Below, piece after piece: positions 1 through 8,747 of a stretch of DNA of 47,383 nt; within the stretch, counting starts at the first letter, position 1, and every line of letters begins with the position of its first letter. Source of the stretch: CACKLF01 sp002725175. Lineage in GTDB: Bacteria; Pseudomonadota; Alphaproteobacteria; Rhodobacterales; Rhodobacteraceae. Position numbers and translations under genes: made by a program. The stretch is taken from assembly GCA_002725175.2 (NCBI GenBank), contig PBQX02000019.1, forward strand, positions 1 through 47,383, in the 5' to 3' direction. The notes beneath the pieces were generated by a model. It made no database searches. It was not told the origin of the DNA and saw only the letters and a list, made by a program, of their open reading frames with translations.

Positions 1-183
1 TTATTTCTCTTTCAAACGTAGATAAGAGATGCTCACAACACTTAATGCGTTAAAGAAAGCACAATATTGATCTAAAATCCACCCCCTAGAGGCTATTTTT
101 TTCAGTTATTTATCTTTTCAGGAATTAATTTTGCAATTAAATAAAAATATTTTCAATTTAGAGAAGTTCTGAAATTACTAAGG

Positions 184-1554
184 TTAGCCAAAAACTTCTT
201 TTGCGGCTTTCCTTGAGGCGTCAACAATTATGTCGGCTTCTGATTTTGAAAGCGATAGGGGAGGGGCAAAACCTAAAATATCCCCTTGAGGCATCGCTCG
301 CCCAATAACCCCATTTTTTGCAAGTGCTTCTGAAATTTTTGGTCCAATTTTTTGATCAGGTTTGAAAAACTCCCTGCTACCTTTTTTTGAAACAAACTCC
401 ACTGCCGAAATCATACCTTCACCTCTAATTTCGCCAATATTCGGATGGTCTTTTAGAGCTTCGGATAGTTTTTGGTTAAAATAAGATCCAGTTTCCTTGG
501 CATTTTCAACTAATTCCAATTTATCTATGAGCTCAAGGTTGGCAATTCCAGCGGCAGCACCTATTGGGTGCGCGGAATATGTCCAACCATGCCCGAAAGG
601 CCCATTTTCATCTGTACCCTGACTCAAAACATTCCAAACTTTTTCTGAAACTATTGACCCAGAGAGGGGGGCATAAGCAGATGTCAGTCCTTTGGCTATC
701 GTAATTAGGTCAGGTTTCATGTTAAAATGATCAGAACCAAACATGGTTCCTAGTCGCCCAAAACCAGTAACAACCTCATCTGCAATTAACAAAATATCGT
801 TTCTTTCAAGAATAGGCATAATAGCATTCCAGTAGTTTTTTGGAGGAGGTACGATCCCTCCAGTTCCTAAAATGGGTTCAGCTATAAATGCAGCGATTGT
901 ATCGGCGCCTTGTTCTTCTATTAGACGCTCTAAGCACTGTGCACAGTAATTCGCAAAATCCTCTTCACCCATATCAAGGTCTTCACGTCGGTAAAAATAA
1001 GGAGATTCAGTGTGCAATATTCTATCGAGCGGCAAGTCGAATTTTTTATGAAATAATTCTAACCCAGTAAGAGAGCCAGTCATTAAGCCCGAGCCGTGGT
1101 ACCCCCTCTGCCTAGATATTATTTTCTTTTTCTTATTTCTTCCCAAAATATTGTTGTAGTACCAAATTAACTTAATATTCGTTTCATTTGCGTCAGAGCC
1201 GCTAAGCCCAAAATAAACTTTAGACATATTTTTTGGAGCTCGATCAATTACCATTTTAGAGAGTTTAATGGCGACTTCACTTCCATGACCTACGTAAGAA
1301 TGGTAATATGCTAAGTCATGAGCTTGCTTTGCAATTGCATCGGCGATTTCTGTTCTACCATATCCGACGTTGACACAATACAAGCCAGCAAAGCCATCAA
1401 GAAATTTGTTACCATCTCTATCCTGAATGTAAGAACCGGAACCTGTGGACATAATTCGGCTCACTGTTTCACCCCGTTCATGTTGTGCAAGGTGGGTAGA
1501 CGGGTGCATAAAATTTTCACGGTCCCATTTATTTAATAAATCATTTTCCAGCAT
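184..1554 (-). CDS. Class III (omega-type) PLP aminotransferase
   Basis: 456-aa aminotransferase of the class III fold (omega-amino acid:pyruvate, GABA and diaminobutyrate transaminase family). Visible landmarks are the substrate-side aromatic motif GYHGSG near residue 151, the PLP-pyridine aspartate in LLIADEVVTGFGR (Asp259), the Schiff-base lysine in ITIAKGLT (Lys288) and GHGWTYSAHP towards the C-terminus. It is full length. The ATG at 1554 has a GAAAGGG ribosome-binding site. It is the last gene of an eight-gene minus-strand operon with eutC-, eutB- and eutA-like genes. In ectoine pathways the equivalent enzyme (DoeD/Atf) transaminates diaminobutyrate to aspartate semialdehyde, so the same late step is a reasonable inference here. 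The actual amino donor cannot be read from the sequence. Confidence 0.88.
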   Translation of the reverse strand: MLENDLLNKWDRENFMHPSTHLAQHERGETVSRIMSTGSGSYIQDRDGNKFLDGFAGLYCVNVGYGRTEIADAIAKQAHDLAYYHSYVGHGSEVAIKLSKMVIDRAPKNMSKVYFGLSGSDANETNIKLIWYYNNILGRNKKKKIISRQRGYHGSGLMTGSLTGLELFHKKFDLPLDRILHTESPYFYRREDLDMGEEDFANYCAQCLERLIEEQGADTIAAFIAEPILGTGGIVPPPKNYWNAIMPILERNDILLIADEVVTGFGRLGTMFGSDHFNMKPDLITIAKGLTSAYAPLSGSIVSEKVWNVLSQGTDENGPFGHGWTYSAHPIGAAAGIANLELIDKLELVENAKETGSYFNQKLSEALKDHPNIGEIRGEGMISAVEFVSKKGSREFFKPDQKIGPKISEALAKNGVIGRAMPQGDILGFAPPLSLSKSEADIIVDASRKAAKEVFG

Positions 1555-1611
1555 AAAAACCCTTTCAATATAATATCTTATTAGACTAACCTAATGTATT
1601 AATCAATCTAG

Positions 1612-2604
1612 TTAACTTTCAAAATCTGAACCACTATCTGATAATTCAGCCTTTTCGCGCGCAAATGTAGCGATTGCCGTGTCTTGTATTCCCGTCCCTG
1701 TTAGGTCTGCTATCGTGACATCATTTTCTGATTTTCGTCCAACCTTTTCCTTTGTGATAATAGATCCTAATTCTGGAAACCTTGTGTCTGCAGAAATTAG
1801 TCCTTCAGCAATTGCCGGGCGCAATTCTCCAAGTATTTCAGTTTGAGCCTGATAGTCAGGTATATAGGAGTCGCAACGAGTTAAACAGCTTGCCTCCAGT
1901 TCACATTTGTCATCCTGATCAGATCCCATTGCAGTTATGTGTTGCCCTGGTCTAAGCCATTCAGACATAACTAGCGCTTTCTTAGATGGGGTTGTAGTTA
2001 TAATTACATCGGAATTTGAAATAGCAGTCTCAGCGTCTTCTTCTGCTATAACTTCAAAATTTAACTCATTGGAAAGCTTTTGAGCTAAAAGAGAGGCTTT
2101 GTCTTTGCTCCTCCCCCATATTGTTGCTCTGTTGAGAGGGCGAACCAAATTTAAAGCCTTAAGTTGCAGTTCTGCCTGATTTCCAGAGCCAATAATGCAA
2201 GCACTTTTAGCATCTCCTCTTGCCAGATGTCTTGCAGCCACTGCACCGGCAGCAGCTGTCCTAATATCGGTTAAATAACCGTTATCGAGTAAAAGGGCTT
2301 CTAGCATTCCGGTTTTTGCAGAAAAAAGCACCATTAAGCCAGAAGTACTAGGGAGACCAATTTTTGGATTATCAAAGAAACCAGGGCTCATTTTAATAGC
2401 GAAGCTATTTATTCCAGGGACATATGCAGTTTTTACATCAACTTCACCATTAAAATGATGTATTCCCATGGATAATATTGGTGGCATAACAACCTCGCCA
2501 CCAGCCAAAGCTAAAAAAGCCTTTTCAATACAGTCAATGGCGTTTAGGTCAAGTTTTACTAGTTCTCTTAAGTCAGATTCAGTAAGAATTTTTATTTTAG
2601 GCAT
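1612..2604 (-). CDS. eutC: EutC-like ornithine cyclodeaminase/mu-crystallin family protein
   Basis: 330-aa NAD(P)-dependent member of the ornithine cyclodeaminase/mu-crystallin/iminosuccinate reductase family. The Rossmann motif GSGNQA lies at 139-144, a conserved lysine of the family at Lys71 (FAIKMSPG), and MGSDQDDKCEL follows at about 226-236. The segments MPPILSMGIHHF, GEVDVKTAYVPG and LLLDNGYLTDIRTAAAG resemble what I know of the ectoine-utilisation EutC subgroup better than true ornithine cyclodeaminase or BhcD. EutC works with EutA and EutB in funnelling hydroxyectoine into the ectoine route. An AGGAGA ribosome-binding site precedes the ATG. It is 20 bp downstream of the first eutB-like gene. 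The subgroup call is from motif memory, so the reaction remains tentative. Confidence 0.75.
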   Translation of the reverse strand: MPKIKILTESDLRELVKLDLNAIDCIEKAFLALAGGEVVMPPILSMGIHHFNGEVDVKTAYVPGINSFAIKMSPGFFDNPKIGLPSTSGLMVLFSAKTGMLEALLLDNGYLTDIRTAAAGAVAARHLARGDAKSACIIGSGNQAELQLKALNLVRPLNRATIWGRSKDKASLLAQKLSNELNFEVIAEEDAETAISNSDVIITTTPSKKALVMSEWLRPGQHITAMGSDQDDKCELEASCLTRCDSYIPDYQAQTEILGELRPAIAEGLISADTRFPELGSIITKEKVGRKSENDVTIADLTGTGIQDTAIATFAREKAELSDSGSDFES

Positions 2605-2624
2605 TGGCTCTCCTATTTGTGTGT

Positions 2625-3587
2625 TTATCCACTGTTAGATACAATTTGGTGATGAAGTTTCATATCTATATTGCCACCGCATATTAGTGCTACCGTTACT
2701 CCTTTGGGTTTTATTTTCTTTGATAATAAGGCTGCAACAGATACTGCCCCAGAACCTTCAATAATTTGAGATTCTTGCCAGTAAGCATGGTGAATAGCTC
2801 GGGAAATTTCTGCTTCTGACACAAGAACAAAATCATCAACTAGATCTCGTGTCATTTGAAATGTATATTTATTATCTATCCCTATTCCTCCACCTAATGA
2901 ATCCGCTAGAGTGGTTTCTTCTTTTACGAAAATTGGTTTTCCAGCTTTTTGAGATTGATACATCGCTGCTCCTCGTTCCATAGAAACGCCAATTATTTTA
3001 CAATTCGGTTTTGCGTCCTTTAGAGCCAACGAAACTCCTGAAATAAGCCCTCCACCTGAAACGGGTATTATAGCTAAGTCCAGATCGGGAAGGTCTTTCA
3101 ATATTTCTAGTCCTAAAGTGCCTTGCCCTGCGATTATATCGCTATGGTCAAAGGGAGGTATCATTGTCATGCCTTCTTCTTTTACTAGGCGATCAACCTC
3201 TATCTGGGCATCATCCTGGCTATTCCCAATAATCCTAACTTCTGCCCCATGTGCTTGAATTCCTTCAATTTTGTTTTTTGGGACAAGTTGTGACATGCAA
3301 ATAATACACTTAATTCCTTCAGCGCTAGCAGCCGATGCCAAACCTCTTCCGTGATTTCCAGTTGAGACGCCGACAACACCTCGGTTTCTTTGCTCAGAAG
3401 TCAGATTTAAAATAGCGTTAGTAGCTCCCCTTATTTTAAAACTCCCAGTCTTTTGGTGGTGTTCGAGTTTTAGAAAAATAGATGCCTTGTAGTCTTTGGA
3501 TAGACATTCAGACCTTATAAGCGGGGTCTTGTTAATAAAAGGGTTTATATTGATAAACGCTTTTTCTATTTCACCATTGGTAATAAT
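2625..3587 (-). CDS. eutB: EutB-like PLP threonine/hydroxyaspartate dehydratase, copy 1 (start codon unclear)
   Basis: Fold-type II PLP lyase of the threonine dehydratase/serine racemase family, about 320 aa. The PLP lysine motif GSFKIRG, the STGNHGRGLA phosphate region, the glycine loop PVSGGGLISG and EGSGAVSVAAL are all present. The first in-frame ATG/GTG/TTG is the TTG at 3341, which would remove the catalytic lysine. Translation upstream of it is clearly conserved: GEIEKA...INKTPLI aligns with AEIEKA...IKKTPIV of copy 2. By alignment the start should lie near 3587, where the codons are ATT ATT. A rare ATT start or a consensus error is needed. The frame is open back to the stop of the upstream PhyH gene. 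EutB and BhcB (hydroxyaspartate dehydratase) are close relatives, so the substrate is unproven. Confidence 0.8.
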   Translation of the reverse strand: MITNGEIEKAFININPFINKTPLIRSECLSKDYKASIFLKLEHHQKTGSFKIRGATNAILNLTSEQRNRGVVGVSTGNHGRGLASAASAEGIKCIICMSQLVPKNKIEGIQAHGAEVRIIGNSQDDAQIEVDRLVKEEGMTMIPPFDHSDIIAGQGTLGLEILKDLPDLDLAIIPVSGGGLISGVSLALKDAKPNCKIIGVSMERGAAMYQSQKAGKPIFVKEETTLADSLGGGIGIDNKYTFQMTRDLVDDFVLVSEAEISRAIHHAYWQESQIIEGSGAVSVAALLSKKIKPKGVTVALICGGNIDMKLHHQIVSNSG

Positions 3588-3644
3588 TTTGCCACCACAT
3601 AATTTTGCTCTTTTTAAAGGAGTATAATTAGATATTTTAAAATG

Positions 3645-4526
3645 TTATTTTTCTTCTTGATGCTCAAAGATTGAAGTATATCCACCCGACCAGTCTGGAG
3701 GTAGTCTTATATCCATCTCCTCATGATGGCAAAATCTATTATCTTTACCTCTGACAACTTCTCCGTAATTTTTTGTTGGATAGGTAACGGCGGTATAGGG
3801 GTAGGCATCACATGCCGCATAAGTAATTATAAGAACGGGTCGCCCTTTAGTGCTTAAGTTTGGGCGAGAGGCATGAAGTGCACAGCAGTGATGAACAGAA
3901 ACCGTTCCGGCTGGACCTATGAGGTCTACAGCTGTATCCAATTTTGCTTCTTTTAGTTTTTCATCTTCTATAAAGCCCAACCAATTATTACTGCTGTCAT
4001 AATGGTCATAAATAGGCCCTCTGTGACTTCCAGGGACTACCTGTAACGGACCTTGTTCCGGACCAACATCATCCAGACATATTAAAAACTGTCCCACAGC
4101 GCGATTTGTAAGAGGATAGAATGGAAAATCTTGATGCCATTTGACCTCCTGACCCCCTCCAGACCATTTTATATTAATCATATTCTCTCGGAAGCGTACA
4201 TCTGGTCCTAAAATATCTGCTGCCATATCGGGAAGATTGGAGTCTCTCTGAAATTCGTGAAATATTGGATCCATTTCATCCATAAATGCAATCCGGCGCA
4301 GGCGAGGATTGTCGGAGGTGTGGCCGTCTTCCAAAACAAATGTGCCATCAGATTTCGTTAGAGATTTTGATTTTTCTATCAATTTAGCAAGGGCTTCATT
4401 AAGCTTTCCAAGCCAATCGTCACTTATTATTTTCTTTTTTACAACATAACCGTCCTTAAAAAAGGACTCTCTCTCTTCTTGGGTTAAGATACGAGCAGGT
4501 TTTGATAATATGTCTTCATCACGCAT
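3645..4526 (-). CDS. PhyH-family Fe(II)/2-oxoglutarate dioxygenase, copy 1
   Basis: 293-aa member of the phytanoyl-CoA dioxygenase family, non-haem iron enzymes that hydroxylate a C-H bond using O2 and 2-oxoglutarate. The facial triad is visible as HQD (His131, Asp133) and a distal His218 (ALHASRP). An arginine at about 229 is placed to bind the co-substrate. VVPGSHRGP is the usual family turn. The ectoine hydroxylase signature around WHSDFETWH is absent, so this is not EctD by motif. An AAGGAG ribosome-binding site lies six to seven bases before the ATG. It sits between eutA-like and eutB-like genes of the gntR operon, suggesting that oxidative attack on the substrate (hydroxylation or oxidative demethylation) is part of the pathway. 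The substrate is unknown. Confidence 0.85.
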   Translation of the reverse strand: MRDEDILSKPARILTQEERESFFKDGYVVKKKIISDDWLGKLNEALAKLIEKSKSLTKSDGTFVLEDGHTSDNPRLRRIAFMDEMDPIFHEFQRDSNLPDMAADILGPDVRFRENMINIKWSGGGQEVKWHQDFPFYPLTNRAVGQFLICLDDVGPEQGPLQVVPGSHRGPIYDHYDSSNNWLGFIEDEKLKEAKLDTAVDLIGPAGTVSVHHCCALHASRPNLSTKGRPVLIITYAACDAYPYTAVTYPTKNYGEVVRGKDNRFCHHEEMDIRLPPDWSGGYTSIFEHQEEK

Positions 4527-4541
4527 TTTTTTCTCCTTAAG

Positions 4542-5324
4542 TTATTGTTGTAAAATTTGGCCGAAACCCATTATAGGTTTGCTATAGCCCGAAATTCTAA
4601 GGGTCTCCCATATCATAGCTTGATTTGCAGTTATAACAGGCTTTCCAATTTCCTTCTCTATTCTCTCGGCAACTTTCAGAGCGCGTATCGCTGTGCAGGA
4701 AATAAATAGCGCATCAGTATCAGTTCTATTTGCTTCTATGGCGGCTTCAAAAATGGCTTCTGGAGGAACCGCAGCCATAATTTCATTATCTTCGATAAGA
4801 AATGAACTAAAAGCAGATATTTTCATTCCTGAACTTTGAAGGTGTGAAGCAATAGCAGAGTTAACATTGTCTTCATATGGGGTTAAAACAGCTATTCTTT
4901 TAGCATTGAGATAGTGAAGTGCCTTAAGTGATGCAGTGATAGGCGTTACGACTGGAATATTAGGTCTAACTGCATGGATTTTTTTACAAATCGTTTCATA
5001 CCCCATTACCACAGTGCCAGATGTGCAAGCATAAGCGATCGTGTCCAGGCGACCTTCAGGAACAATGAGTTCAGTGGCTTTTGTTATGAAAGGAGCCATT
5101 TTTGGCAGTGAATCGAGAGTGCAGTCGCTTGTGTTCGGAACTCTTGAGACAAAAATAGCCACATCATCATTTGGTCTAGCGCTAATAAAATCTTGTTCTG
5201 TAGCGTAATCATTCGATAAAACTACAAGCCCAATTCTATGTTTTCCAGGACCTTCATCGGGAGTAAACTTTGACGTGACCGGAGTAGATTTGAATGAAGT
5301 ATTTATATTAAGTAACTGTTCCAT
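4542..5324 (-). CDS. eutA: EutA-like Asp/Glu racemase-superfamily protein, copy 1
   Basis: 260-aa protein of the maleate isomerase/arylmalonate decarboxylase/EutA branch of the Asp/Glu racemase superfamily. The two active-site cysteines expected for a cofactor-free racemase or isomerase are present: Cys100 in AYACTSGT and Cys210 in FISCTAIRA. VITANQAMIWE follows, as is typical. In known hydroxyectoine clusters EutA acts with EutB and EutC in removing or isomerising the hydroxylated carbon. An AGGAAAA ribosome-binding site precedes the ATG. It lies 10 bp after the second eutB-like gene and 15 bp before the PhyH gene, so co-translation with both is likely. The EutA assignment rests on fold motifs plus context and could equally be a maleate-isomerase-like enzyme. 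Confidence 0.8.
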   Translation of the reverse strand: MEQLLNINTSFKSTPVTSKFTPDEGPGKHRIGLVVLSNDYATEQDFISARPNDDVAIFVSRVPNTSDCTLDSLPKMAPFITKATELIVPEGRLDTIAYACTSGTVVMGYETICKKIHAVRPNIPVVTPITASLKALHYLNAKRIAVLTPYEDNVNSAIASHLQSSGMKISAFSSFLIEDNEIMAAVPPEAIFEAAIEANRTDTDALFISCTAIRALKVAERIEKEIGKPVITANQAMIWETLRISGYSKPIMGFGQILQQ

Positions 5325-5334
5325 TTAACTTTTC

Positions 5335-6300
5335 CTAATTATTTAATATCTTTAAAAAACTTTCTCTTGCGATATTTTTTCCACTTAATACACATAGAGC
5401 CTTACCTTTGACTGGTAGTTTACTAGCCATGATAGCTGCTACGCCTACCGCACCAGCTCCTTCCACCTCGAGTCCTTCAGAGCTGTGTATCAACCTTAAA
5501 GCCGACTTGATGAGATTTTCATTTACTGTGATTATGTCGTCTGCTAATTTCTGAATTGTTTCAAAGGTCCATTGATTGTTAAGGCCTATATTTCCCCCAA
5601 GAGCATCTGCGATAGTTTCCTCCTCTTTGACATTGACAGGCTTTTTTGCCTTGATAGATTCAAACATAGACGCTCCTCGCTCCATACTAACACCTATTAC
5701 ACGAATTTTTGGTTTGTAAGACTTTACCGCTGTAGCTATTCCCGCCAATAAGCCTCCTCCTGACACGGGCACTAGTATGCAATCTATATCATCAATGTTT
5801 TCATCTAATATTTCCAATCCCACCGTGCCCGCTCCGCAAACGACGTAAGGGTCGTCAAAGGGGTGAACTAGTTTGATGTTCTTGTTTTTTACTAGATCAA
5901 GGCAGTGCTCTAATGACTCATCATAATCTTTGCCAATTATTTGAACTTTTCCCCCATTTTTAACTACATTTTCAATTTTATTTTCAGGAACTAATTTTGA
6001 TAAGCAAATGGTGGCCTCAGCTCCAAGTTTTCTTGCGGCACATGCGAGGGCTGGACCATGATTTCCACTTGAGGCTGTGGTTACTCCCTGATCTCTTTCC
6101 TTTCCAGACATAGAAAGCATTGCATTCATTGCCCCTCTAATCTTAAATGAACCAGTTTCTTGAAGAAACTCTGGCTTCAAAAGAAGATCGATACCTAATT
6201 TTTTTGAAAGAGTGGAGGGAGTTACGATAGGTGTTTTTTTAATATATTCACCTATTCTTTCCTGCGCCTTTTCAATTTCTGCACATGTTATTTCTGGCAT
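5335..6300 (-). CDS. eutB: EutB-like PLP threonine/hydroxyaspartate dehydratase, copy 2
   Basis: 321-aa fold-type II PLP dehydratase, paralogous to the gene at 2625-3587. The PLP lysine is Lys53 in GSFKIRG. The phosphate-binding SSGNHGPALA, the glycine loop VPVSGGGLLAG and the C-terminal VEGAGAVGVAA are all present. A longer frame could begin at a TTG 33 bases upstream. I chose the ATG at 6300 because it lies one base after the stop of the upstream flavoenzyme gene (TAA-g-ATG) and gives an N-terminus (PEITCAEIEKA) typical of threo-3-hydroxyaspartate or threonine dehydratases. Finding two diverged EutB-like lyases in one operon is unusual. They may act on different stereoisomers or on successive beta-hydroxy amino acid intermediates. 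Confidence 0.85.
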   Translation of the reverse strand: MPEITCAEIEKAQERIGEYIKKTPIVTPSTLSKKLGIDLLLKPEFLQETGSFKIRGAMNAMLSMSGKERDQGVTTASSGNHGPALACAARKLGAEATICLSKLVPENKIENVVKNGGKVQIIGKDYDESLEHCLDLVKNKNIKLVHPFDDPYVVCGAGTVGLEILDENIDDIDCILVPVSGGGLLAGIATAVKSYKPKIRVIGVSMERGASMFESIKAKKPVNVKEEETIADALGGNIGLNNQWTFETIQKLADDIITVNENLIKSALRLIHSSEGLEVEGAGAVGVAAIMASKLPVKGKALCVLSGKNIARESFLKILNN

Positions 6301-6301
6301 C

Positions 6302-8743
6302 TTAACCCATAACTCTTTCTCCAGAAGGATCAAAAAATGCCTTCAAGGAAGCATCCGCAAGATAATTTTTTCCTGCTATTTCAATCTCCCAATTTCCCGA
6401 TTCTAACAGGTCTTTTGTTACACCTTCAGGATGGTGTACATATCCCATGCCAACCGAGCAATTCAAATTAAAGGCGTATGCGCCAGAACTAATGTAACCA
6501 ACAATCTTGTCGTTTAATTTAATAGGCTCTTCATGAAAAAGTACTGCTTGGGGATCTTTTAATTTAAACATTACCAAACGTTTTTTTAGTACTTTCTGTT
6601 CTTTTTGCTTTATGAGAGCATCTTGTCCTTTAAATGGGGTTTTTTTATCTAGGTTTACAGTGAAACCAAGCCCAGCTTCGTAAGGAGTATCTTCTGGAGT
6701 AAGATCTAATTCATATTCCCTATAGGCCCGCTCACTTCGCAAATGTTCGAGTGCGTGATATCCTGCAGCTTTGAGGCCAAATGGATCACCCGCTTTCCAA
6801 ATTTTGTCAAAAACATGTTGAGCAAACTCTGTTGGGATGTGTAACTCCCAACCCAATTCTCCAACATAAGTTAACCTGTTTGCAATAACTTTTGCATATC
6901 CCAATTCAATCTCTTGTGATGTTGAAAATGGAAAAGCTTCGTTATCTAAGTTTGCATTAGAAATTTCTCTAAGAATACTTCGAGAGTTGGGACCTTGGAG
7001 AGAGAGGACCGCATATCCGGATGTTACATCCGTCAGAGTAACATTGTCTTCCCCAATGTGCCGTTCTATCCAGCTTTTATCTCTAGCATGTGTTGTTGCT
7101 GATGAGATAATTAAAAATACATGCTCATCCATTCTATTGATTGTAATATCACATTCAATTCCGCCCTTAGAGTTAAGCATATGGGTGTAAACAACTTTGC
7201 CTTTTTCAACATCAATGTTTCCAGAACACATTTTTTGAAGTGCAATGAGAGAGCCTTTCCCCTGAATTAAATGTTTTCCGAAAGAACTTTGATCGAGAAG
7301 AATCGCCGTTTTCCGTGCGGCAAAACATTCCATTTCTGTGTATTTAAACCAATTTGGCTTTGTGTGTGAATATACATTGTCAACAGATCCACCAGGTTCG
7401 GTGAACCACATTGGTCGCTCCCATCCTGCTCCTTCACCGAAGCTAGCTCCAATTGATGCCCATCTGTCATGTAAGCTGCTTTTGCGGATATTTCTGGAGG
7501 TTTCCATTTGATAGTGGGGCCAGTCTGGCTTGTAATGTAAGCCAAGGATTTCTGGAGTTCGATCTTTTAAATATTTTTTGTTGGTTTGAAAGTGGTGAAA
7601 TCTAGCTATATCGACATGACTNAGGTCTAAAGTAGGCTCCCCCTCGACAATCCACTCAGCCAAAGCTCGGCCGGCTCCTGCNCCGAATTCAATTCCTTCC
7701 GAATTATAGCCAGCAGAGATGTAACAGCCAGGCAAAGATGGAACTGCGCCAAGCATGAACAAGAGATCTGGAGTAAAACTTTCCGGTCCATTAAAAAATT
7801 TTGCTATGCCAGCATTTTGTAAGTCTGGTAATAACTCAGAAGCTTTTGAGAAAGGTAGTTCAAAATGATCCCAATCTTCAGGTAATTCTATAAAGGGTGT
7901 GTCCTTGGGTAATTNCTCCATATCAATAGCTTTTCCCCAAGGCTCAAAGGCACCTACTAACCATTTTTGTGCGTCCTCTTTTATGTAAACATGTCCATCG
8001 GTATCCCGTAGAACTGGCAAATTTGGAGTTATTTTGTCCATTGCTTCCGTTACAATGTAGAAATGTTCTGCACCGTAAAGTGGAACATTTACTCCAAGTT
8101 GTGAAGCCAGCTCCCGAGTCCATAGGCCACAAGCCAATACAAGAGTAGCACAATGAAATCGAGCATCTTTAGTTTCAACAAGATATTCGCCTGTCGCTAA
8201 TCGTTCTAACTTTTCAACACAGCTATTTTCAAACACCTCTACCCCATTTTTTTTAGCTCCCGCTATAAGGGACATTGTTGTATCTACNGGGTTAGTTTGA
8301 CCGTCTTTTGGAATATATATGGCGCCCTCTAAAATGTTGGTTGCGAGGCCTGGGTAAATGTCTTTTGCTTCCTTAGGAGATATTATATGTGCGTCGATTT
8401 TAAAGCTCTTTGCTAGCGAAGCTAACCTTTTGGTTTCAAAAAACCTGTCAGCGGTTCGGCAGACCCCCAATGTACCATTTTGCTTAAATCCGGTAGCTTG
8501 GCCTGTTTCACTTTCTAATTGGGAATAGAGCTCAACATTATATTTTGCTAATTCAGTCATCGCATGAGTTGATCTTAATTGCATAATCAGTCCTGCCGCA
8601 TGCCAAGTTGTGCCNGATGTCAGCTGGTGTCTTTCTAAAATTGCTATATCGGTTTTTCCTAATTTTGAAAGATGATAGGCAACGCTTGCCCCAGCAATAC
8701 CGCCGCCAATGATCATGATTTCTTTATGCAGGGAATTCTTCAT
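6302..8743 (-). CDS. Dimethylglycine/sarcosine dehydrogenase-like flavoenzyme fused to GcvT domain
   Basis: 813-aa two-part protein. The N-terminal DAO-type FAD oxidoreductase opens with the dinucleotide motif IIGGGIAGAS (residues 11-20). It has the TTWHAAG motif, whose His48 matches the covalent-FAD histidine of dimethylglycine dehydrogenase. From about residue 430 a GcvT-type folate-binding aminomethyltransferase region follows, including VLSLQGPNSR and VGELGWELHIP. Family members oxidatively remove an N-methyl group and pass the carbon to tetrahydrofolate. Length matches dimethylglycine dehydrogenase (about 815-850 aa). It lies between gntR (4 bp) and the second eutB-like gene (1 bp), so N-demethylation is probably an early step of this operon's pathway. 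Six codons contain N; most are synonymous. The exact N-methyl substrate is unknown. Confidence 0.88.
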   Translation of the reverse strand: MKNSLHKEIMIIGGGIAGASVAYHLSKLGKTDIAILERHQLTXGTTWHAAGLIMQLRSTHAMTELAKYNVELYSQLESETGQATGFKQNGTLGVCRTADRFFETKRLASLAKSFKIDAHIISPKEAKDIYPGLATNILEGAIYIPKDGQTNXVDTTMSLIAGAKKNGVEVFENSCVEKLERLATGEYLVETKDARFHCATLVLACGLWTRELASQLGVNVPLYGAEHFYIVTEAMDKITPNLPVLRDTDGHVYIKEDAQKWLVGAFEPWGKAIDMEXLPKDTPFIELPEDWDHFELPFSKASELLPDLQNAGIAKFFNGPESFTPDLLFMLGAVPSLPGCYISAGYNSEGIEFXAGAGRALAEWIVEGEPTLDXSHVDIARFHHFQTNKKYLKDRTPEILGLHYKPDWPHYQMETSRNIRKSSLHDRWASIGASFGEGAGWERPMWFTEPGGSVDNVYSHTKPNWFKYTEMECFAARKTAILLDQSSFGKHLIQGKGSLIALQKMCSGNIDVEKGKVVYTHMLNSKGGIECDITINRMDEHVFLIISSATTHARDKSWIERHIGEDNVTLTDVTSGYAVLSLQGPNSRSILREISNANLDNEAFPFSTSQEIELGYAKVIANRLTYVGELGWELHIPTEFAQHVFDKIWKAGDPFGLKAAGYHALEHLRSERAYREYELDLTPEDTPYEAGLGFTVNLDKKTPFKGQDALIKQKEQKVLKKRLVMFKLKDPQAVLFHEEPIKLNDKIVGYISSGAYAFNLNCSVGMGYVHHPEGVTKDLLESGNWEIEIAGKNYLADASLKAFFDPSGERVMG

Positions 8744-8747
8744 AGNT

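Noticed and set aside
1..105. Minus-strand open stretch of 34 codons ending in TAA at the left edge, with a partly hydrophobic C-terminal look
   Set aside because: No start codon apart from CTG, a stop just upstream in frame, and no recognisable family. I treat 1-183 as non-coding. It could be the tail of a decayed membrane protein, but I cannot support it.
1612..6300. Beta-hydroxyaspartate cycle (BhcABCD) as identity of the EutB/EutC-like genes
   Set aside because: BhcB and BhcD share these families, but no BhcC aldolase is visible, the class V enzyme at 31423 is far away and not clearly BhcA, and the reductase-like protein resembles EutC better.
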